Below, piece by piece: positions 5,601 to 9,510 of a DNA stretch of 9,510 nucleotides. Each line of letters begins with the position of its first letter. The stretch's first letter is position 1. Source of the stretch: Minisyncoccota bacterium (GTDB lineage: Bacteria > Patescibacteriota > Minisyncoccia > UBA6257 > JAAZHW01); the NCBI GenBank assembly GCA_028696375.1, contig JAQVHD010000017.1, positions 1 to 9,510 on the forward strand. Reading direction: 5' to 3'. A model generated the notes under the pieces. It saw only the letters and a program-made list of their open reading frames with translations, had not been told where the DNA came from and searched no databases. The translations under genes were made by a program, and so were the position numbers.

Positions 5601-6191
5601 TTAATGTAATTTTTTTAAAAAACTTTTCCGATGCTTTGGGCTAAGGCCATTTTTCTTAATCATTTCGTAATGCTTGCGAGTGCCATAACCCTTATGATCT
5701 TTAAAATAATAATTAAAATTTTTATCTAATCGCATCATGTAAAAATCTCGTCGCACTTTGGCGTAGATGGACGCTGCGGCAATAAATGGATTTTTTTCAT
5801 CACCATGAATAATAGTTTGCTGAAAATATTTTTGAGGTGCTCTTAATCCACCATCCAAAAGAACTAAATCGGGTTCGAATTGAATTTTATTAAGCAAGCG
5901 CCTCACTCCTTCTTTTAGCGATTGGGCTATGCCGCATTGATCAATAAATTTATTACTTATCGAAACGGTGTACAATTGAAGATCGGAATAGATCAATTTG
6001 TTATACCACTCTACGCGCTGTTTGAAAGTTAAATGTTTAGAATCCTTTATCCCTTTGAGAAAATTAATATTCTGATCATTAAGATAACCAGCAGCAGCCC
6101 CTAAAACAAGGGGGCCAGCTAAAGCGCCTCGTCCCACCTCATCAATTCCTACAATAAAAATCTGATTAGATTTTTTGGTGTTTTTTTTCAT
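5601..6191 (-). CDS. rnhB: Ribonuclease HII
   Basis: RNase HII cuts the RNA strand of RNA-DNA hybrids and starts removal of single ribonucleotides misincorporated in DNA. The 196-residue protein is full length. Catalytic carboxylates are visible: D17 and E18 in GIDEVGRG (15-22), D113 in LLDGG, and D131 in HGDEKNPFIAAASIYAKV. The GRG motif at 20-22 (G-R-G) recognises the 2'-hydroxyl at the junction. The C-terminal HKGYGTRKHY...LSPKHRKSF stretch is typical. Its ATG lies only 12 bp after an 18-bp hairpin terminator of the preceding SIMPL gene, and no promoter fits between. Expression therefore needs read-through or a promoter inside the SIMPL gene. No Shine-Dalgarno. A second, type 1 RNase H gene sits less than 1 kb upstream. 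Confidence 0.97.
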   Translation of the reverse strand: MKKNTKKSNQIFIVGIDEVGRGALAGPLVLGAAAGYLNDQNINFLKGIKDSKHLTFKQRVEWYNKLIYSDLQLYTVSISNKFIDQCGIAQSLKEGVRRLLNKIQFEPDLVLLDGGLRAPQKYFQQTIIHGDEKNPFIAAASIYAKVRRDFYMMRLDKNFNYYFKDHKGYGTRKHYEMIKKNGLSPKHRKSFLKKLH

Positions 6192-6203
6192 AGCGGACAG
6201 GAA

Positions 6204-6242
6204 AAGCTAATGACAATTTTCGAAGAAAATTGTCATTAGCTT
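6204..6242 (-). terminator. Strong hairpin terminator between the SIMPL gene and rnhB
   Basis: Arms 6204-6221 and 6225-6242 pair perfectly over 18 bp around a 3-nt loop (GAA on the plus strand, TTC on the minus). On the minus strand it is followed by TTTTCC. It begins 17 bp after the SIMPL-gene stop and ends 12 bp before the rnhB ATG. It is the longest perfect stem in the window. Tail and position fit an intrinsic terminator, although the short T run suggests incomplete termination. Confidence 0.8.
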
Positions 6243-6259
6243 ACTTTTCCTTTCCTTCT

Positions 6260-7033
6260 TTATTTACTAATTCGGAATGTCGTTCGAACAGTAATCATTA
6301 CTTCCTTTTCAATACTCGAAGTGTCATAGGCTCCGTAATCTGAGACATTAACCGAATTTACTGGCAATACCTGTACCACGCCCATACTGGCTGATTTCAA
6401 TAAGCCTATTTTTTGTCCACTACTTTCGGCAATTTTAGTAGCTCGATTTTGAGCGTCTTTAACAGCATCTGTCAGCAAATCTACTCTTACTTCTGGCAAT
6501 TTGGTGTAATAATATTCCAGTGACTGAGTGGACAAAACCACTCCCTGTTCAATTAGACTATAAGTATTCTTGGCTAAATCCGTAATTTTTTGCACTTCTG
6601 TCGATTGAACTTGAATATTTTGCCTCAGTGTATAGCCCAAAAAATTGTTACCGCTCTTCGAATAATCATATCTTTCCTCAGGATAAATTGGCGAAATAGT
6701 AATCTGACTGATATCTATCCCATTATCCTTCAAAAAATTAGTTATTTTTTCAAGATCCGACGCCATCTGAGCATAACCCTCCTTTAAATTATTGGTGTCT
6801 ACGCTTCGAGAAAAAGTGCTATTCCATTTAACCACATCGGAAATAATCGTTTTTTTAGCCGAACCAGTTACCTGTAAAGTATCCTCGGTTACTCGAGTCT
6901 GATAAAGAACGAAGCTAATTATAGCTGCGCCGATAATGAAACTAATGCCTAAGATAAGCGCTACACTAATTCTTTTTTTCTGACAGGGGCACTTTTCGCA
7001 ATTACAACTTGTTGATGAAGTTGTTTGTTCCAT
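6260..7033 (-). CDS. Membrane-anchored SIMPL-domain (YggE/DUF541-like) protein
   Basis: This 257-residue protein has three parts. Residues 1-21 form a short head with a tight cysteine cluster (C10, C12, C15, C17: CNCEKCPC) followed by QKKR. Residues 22-44 are one hydrophobic transmembrane helix. From about 52 on is a SIMPL domain (LQVTGSAKKTIISDVVKWN, then alternating helix/strand blocks including DAVKDAQNRATKIAESSGQKIG near 190-211). The positive residues before the helix suggest the head is cytoplasmic and the domain outside. SIMPL proteins such as E. coli YggE form oligomers and are linked to oxidative stress, but their biochemical role is poorly defined. The cysteines precede the helix and are not a lipobox, so it is not a lipoprotein. 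It lies 29 bp after the RNase H gene. No Shine-Dalgarno; the sequence before the ATG is nearly all A/T. Confidence 0.88.
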   Translation of the reverse strand: MEQTTSSTSCNCEKCPCQKKRISVALILGISFIIGAAIISFVLYQTRVTEDTLQVTGSAKKTIISDVVKWNSTFSRSVDTNNLKEGYAQMASDLEKITNFLKDNGIDISQITISPIYPEERYDYSKSGNNFLGYTLRQNIQVQSTEVQKITDLAKNTYSLIEQGVVLSTQSLEYYYTKLPEVRVDLLTDAVKDAQNRATKIAESSGQKIGLLKSASMGVVQVLPVNSVNVSDYGAYDTSSIEKEVMITVRTTFRISK

Positions 7034-7062
7034 AAAAAATTTTATAAAAATCGACCTTTAAA

Positions 7063-7509
7063 TCAAAAAAGCTTGCTATTTTGTTGATCTAAGCACATAT
7101 TAACCAATCTATCAGCCAGACGATTTTTTTCACGAGGAACATGTTTAAAAGAAAGATTGCCAAAATCAAATTTTAAATTCCAAACAGTCATAAACAAAGG
7201 CTGAAGTTTTTCCTCTTCTATTTTGTATTCGCCATTCAGTTGTTTTGCCACTAATTCCGAATCTAAACGAATTTCCACTTGAATTTGTTTTAATATTTCT
7301 CTGCCTGCTAACTGTCTAATTTTTTTTAAAGCAAAAATAACAGCTTGATATTCGGCTTCGTTATTCGTTGCCTCCCCTATAAATTCATTGTACTGCTTTG
7401 GTTCATTGCCTATACCTTCAATTACTACTCCAATAGCCGCCGGCCCCGGATTGCCTCGGCTGCCGCCATCAGTATAAGCAATAATCTTTTTGTTAATATT
7501 TTTTCGCAT
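7063..7509 (-). CDS. Ribonuclease HI family protein (type 1 RNase H)
   Basis: The 148-residue protein has the RNase H fold with the four acidic active-site residues: D14 in YTDGGSRGNPG, E53 in TNNEAEYQA, D83 in RLDSELV and D133 in NRLADRLVN. It should cut RNA in RNA-DNA hybrids. It resembles the YpdQ/archaeal-type RNase HI subfamily that reads GNPGPAAIGVVI after the first motif, and appears to lack the long basic protrusion of E. coli RNase HI; that placement is by eye. Its ATG lies one base after the recJ stop (TAA-T-ATG), so translation is probably coupled to recJ. An rnhB gene is also in this locus, so the cell encodes both RNase H types. The stop is TGA. rnhA is a possible name, but I leave it off because this subfamily is distinct. 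Confidence 0.93.
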   Translation of the reverse strand: MRKNINKKIIAYTDGGSRGNPGPAAIGVVIEGIGNEPKQYNEFIGEATNNEAEYQAVIFALKKIRQLAGREILKQIQVEIRLDSELVAKQLNGEYKIEEEKLQPLFMTVWNLKFDFGNLSFKHVPREKNRLADRLVNMCLDQQNSKLF

Positions 7510-7510
7510 A

Positions 7511-9232
7511 TTATTTTTCTTTAATACCTAAAAGTTGAAATTCTAAAAATTGTTGACCTCCCCATTCATCCGTTGTTAAAGAAAAAACTATATCCGCTTT
7601 TGTGCCGCTCGTCAAAAATTTCAATTGTTCAGCATTATTAAAACTAATCACATTGAAATAACGATTTTTCTTCTGCGCGCTGAATTTAATATGATTCCCG
7701 CCGTTACCGACAATTCTCACATCAGAAACAATAACATCGGACATTAAAAATACAGGTTCGGGATTTTCTCGTCCAAATGGCTCCAGACGATAAAAAATTT
7801 CAAGAAATTGAGGTGTAATTTCGTCAGGATCTAAAGTAGTATCAATAATTAATTTTGGAATAAGATCCTCATCTCTAATTTGGGCACTTTCTTTTTGAAG
7901 CATTTCTTTAAAACGTTCTAAATTTTCATTCTTTAAAGAAAAACCTGCGGCTAACCGATGTCCGCCTGCCTCAATAAAAAGATCTCGATGGCGCTCTATT
8001 AACTCTACAAGGTTAAAACCATTAACGGAACGAGCAGATCCGGTGCTAATCTCTTTGCCTTCAGAATAAATAAACACCGGCCGGCCAAATTCATCCTTTA
8101 ATTTTCCTGCCACAATGCCGACTACGCCCTTTGACCAGTGAGGATTTCCTAAGCAAATGATTTTATCAGGTTGCGACTGCTGAGATAACTCTTTTTTAAT
8201 ATGATCGTAGATTTCCTGAACTTTATTCTGCCTTTCTAAATTTAAGTTGTTTACTTTCTGTGCCAGAAATTCAGCTTCATTTTCATTTTCCGTCATCAGC
8301 AATTCAAAGCTATAGTCGGTCTCTTCAAAATTATTATCAACCTGATGTTCTATCCGACCCACGGCATTAAGACGGGGCGCAATAATAAAACCAACATGAT
8401 AAGGATCCAGTTTTGTTTTTAAATTTAAACCAGCTATTTCTAATAATTTTCTTAAACCAATATTTTGAGTTTTAACCAACTGCTTTAAGCCTTCGCTAAC
8501 AAAAATGCGATTCTCGTCAATTAATGGAGCGACATCAGCAATAGTAGCTATGGCGACCAGATCTAAAAATTGTTTTTCGAAAATTGGCTTTAAAGGATGA
8601 TGATTTGTTTCCAGCAAAAACATTGCTAGTTTATAACTAATGCCACTCGCAACTAAATCTTTAAATGGGTACTGATCATCTTTCTGCCATGGATCTACAA
8701 TTAAGGTTTCTGGCGGATGAGCGCCTATTAAATGATGATCGAAAATTATTATTTCCATTCCCAGTTTTTTAGCCAAAGCCACCTCTTCTGCATCTGTTAT
8801 GCCACAATCTAAAGTAATCACGAGTTGAGTTTTTCTCTGGTGCATTTTTTCTATCTTTTCCTTCGTCAATCCATAACCGCCCTTAAAACGATTAGGAATA
8901 TAAACATCGAAATTATGATAATTCAATATTTTAAAGGTTCGCGCTAAAATCGTTGTCGAGCAAACGCCGTCAGTATCATAATCACCGTAAATAGCAATCT
9001 TTTTATTATTCTTAATGGCTTCATTAATACGCTGAACCGCCATCTCCATATTCAACATCTCGCGTGGATGATAAAGATTATGTAAAACAGGATTGAGAAA
9101 TTTATAAATGCTTTCTTTCGTACGTAAATTTCTATTCCAGAATAATTGGAGAAGAGGACGATTAAATTCGGGGAATGATTTGGCAAATTCCACTGGCATT
9201 GGCTCTCTAATTTTCCACTGCATTTCTTTCAT
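7511..9232 (-). CDS. recJ: Single-stranded-DNA-specific exonuclease RecJ
   Basis: RecJ is a 5'-3' single-strand DNA exonuclease acting in RecF-pathway recombination, mismatch repair and base excision repair. The 573-residue protein has the complete domain order. The DHH core shows IYGDYDTDG at 81-89 (D84, D86, D88), LDCG at 141-144, the name motif FDHH at 164-167, ATIADVAPL at 229-237 and APRLNAVGR at 285-293. The DHHA1 domain has SKGVVGIVAGKL at 367-378, GSARS at 398-402 and GGHRLAAGF at 423-431. A C-terminal OB-fold region follows from about 460 (RLEPFGRENPEPVF at 482-495). The length is normal. The start follows the pgk stop by one base, and the stop precedes the RNase H gene by one base, giving tight coupling on both sides. 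RecR of the same pathway is encoded on the other strand. Confidence 0.97.
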   Translation of the reverse strand: MKEMQWKIREPMPVEFAKSFPEFNRPLLQLFWNRNLRTKESIYKFLNPVLHNLYHPREMLNMEMAVQRINEAIKNNKKIAIYGDYDTDGVCSTTILARTFKILNYHNFDVYIPNRFKGGYGLTKEKIEKMHQRKTQLVITLDCGITDAEEVALAKKLGMEIIIFDHHLIGAHPPETLIVDPWQKDDQYPFKDLVASGISYKLAMFLLETNHHPLKPIFEKQFLDLVAIATIADVAPLIDENRIFVSEGLKQLVKTQNIGLRKLLEIAGLNLKTKLDPYHVGFIIAPRLNAVGRIEHQVDNNFEETDYSFELLMTENENEAEFLAQKVNNLNLERQNKVQEIYDHIKKELSQQSQPDKIICLGNPHWSKGVVGIVAGKLKDEFGRPVFIYSEGKEISTGSARSVNGFNLVELIERHRDLFIEAGGHRLAAGFSLKNENLERFKEMLQKESAQIRDEDLIPKLIIDTTLDPDEITPQFLEIFYRLEPFGRENPEPVFLMSDVIVSDVRIVGNGGNHIKFSAQKKNRYFNVISFNNAEQLKFLTSGTKADIVFSLTTDEWGGQQFLEFQLLGIKEK

Positions 9233-9233
9233 A

Positions 9234-9510
9234 TTATTTTTCCATCAAAAAATCGAGTGCTGGTAAATTACCTTTTGCTAAAAATTCGAGCATCGCCCCA
9301 CCGCCGGTTGAAACAAAGCTGTAACGATTCAATAAATGCAATTCTTCAATCGCTGTAAGAGTGTCTCCGCCGCCAACAACTGTAAATCCTTTACTATTGG
9401 CGATAGCTCGCGCAATTTTAATTGTGCTGTCTCGAAAAGCTTTATTTTCCCAATAGCCCATTGGTCCATTCCAAAGAATAGTTTTCGCCGATTTAATCAA
9501 ATCGCAAAAT
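9234..9510 (-). CDS. pgk: Phosphoglycerate kinase, C-terminal part (cut by window edge)
   Basis: Phosphoglycerate kinase makes ATP and 3-phosphoglycerate from ADP and 1,3-bisphosphoglycerate in glycolysis. Ninety-one residues of the C-terminal, nucleotide-binding domain are visible. They include TILWNGPMGYWE (family TIVWNGPMGVFE), FTVVGGGDT with the nucleotide-binding glycines, YSFVSTGGGAMLEFL, and the ending GNLPALDFLMEK. The frame is open to the right edge, and a TTG at 9500-9498 is an internal codon, not a start. It is the most upstream visible gene of the minus-strand run; recJ begins one base after its TAA. A glycolysis gene joined to recJ is not a common functional pair and probably reflects genome compaction. 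Confidence 0.95.
   Translation of the reverse strand, partial: FCDLIKSAKTILWNGPMGYWENKAFRDSTIKIARAIANSKGFTVVGGGDTLTAIEELHLLNRYSFVSTGGGAMLEFLAKGNLPALDFLMEK

Noticed and set aside
6983..7006. The SIMPL protein as a lipoprotein because of its N-terminal cysteines.
   Set aside because: All four cysteines precede the hydrophobic helix. A lipobox cysteine would follow it.
1..9510. CRISPR arrays, insertion sequences, prophage genes, toxin-antitoxin pairs or a new defence island.
   Set aside because: I saw no regularly spaced repeats, transposase or integrase motifs, or clusters of unknown small genes. Nearly every base is used by recognisable housekeeping genes or short spacers.

Overview
The window is an AT-rich (judged by eye, not computed), tightly packed stretch of bacterial housekeeping genes. 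Short proteins, one-base gene junctions, no Shine-Dalgarno sites, dnaB without a neighbouring bL9 gene and bL21 without bL27 together suggest a reduced genome of the Candidate Phyla Radiation (Patescibacteria; Parcubacteria-like). That placement is inference, since there is no rRNA here. The code looks standard: long conserved genes carry no in-frame TGA, and two genes end in TGA.

Layout. Positions 1-640 hold a minus-strand pair, khpA then the 5' part of trmD, separated by a hairpin terminator. A 265-bp divergent region follows, with a good minus-strand promoter for khpA, a plausible plus-strand promoter for pth, and a 36-bp perfect palindrome about midway between them. Positions 906-3508 are a plus-strand run, pth-dnaB-recR, ending at a bidirectional terminator shared with the convergent rplU gene. 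From 3546 to the right edge everything is on the minus strand. In transcription order these are: the end of pgk, recJ, a type 1 RNase H gene, a membrane-anchored SIMPL-domain gene, a strong hairpin, rnhB, a tRNA-Gly(UCC) with its own promoter, a GT2 glycosyltransferase whose start codon lies 8 nt after the tRNA, a creatininase-family hydrolase, and rplU.

How they fit together. Most genes serve replication, repair or translation: DnaB unwinds the fork, RecR and RecJ act in RecF-type recombination, the two RNases H remove RNA from RNA-DNA hybrids, and Pth, TrmD, KhpA, bL21 and tRNA-Gly support translation. The glycosyltransferase, the creatininase-family protein and the SIMPL protein are the accessory elements with unknown substrates.

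I found no CRISPR array, insertion sequence, phage gene, toxin-antitoxin pair or recognisable new defence system. The points most worth a second look are the tRNA-mRNA junction, the palindrome between divergent promoters, the absence of Shine-Dalgarno sites combined with repeated TAATATG junctions, the cysteine cluster of the SIMPL protein, and the orphan creatininase homologue.
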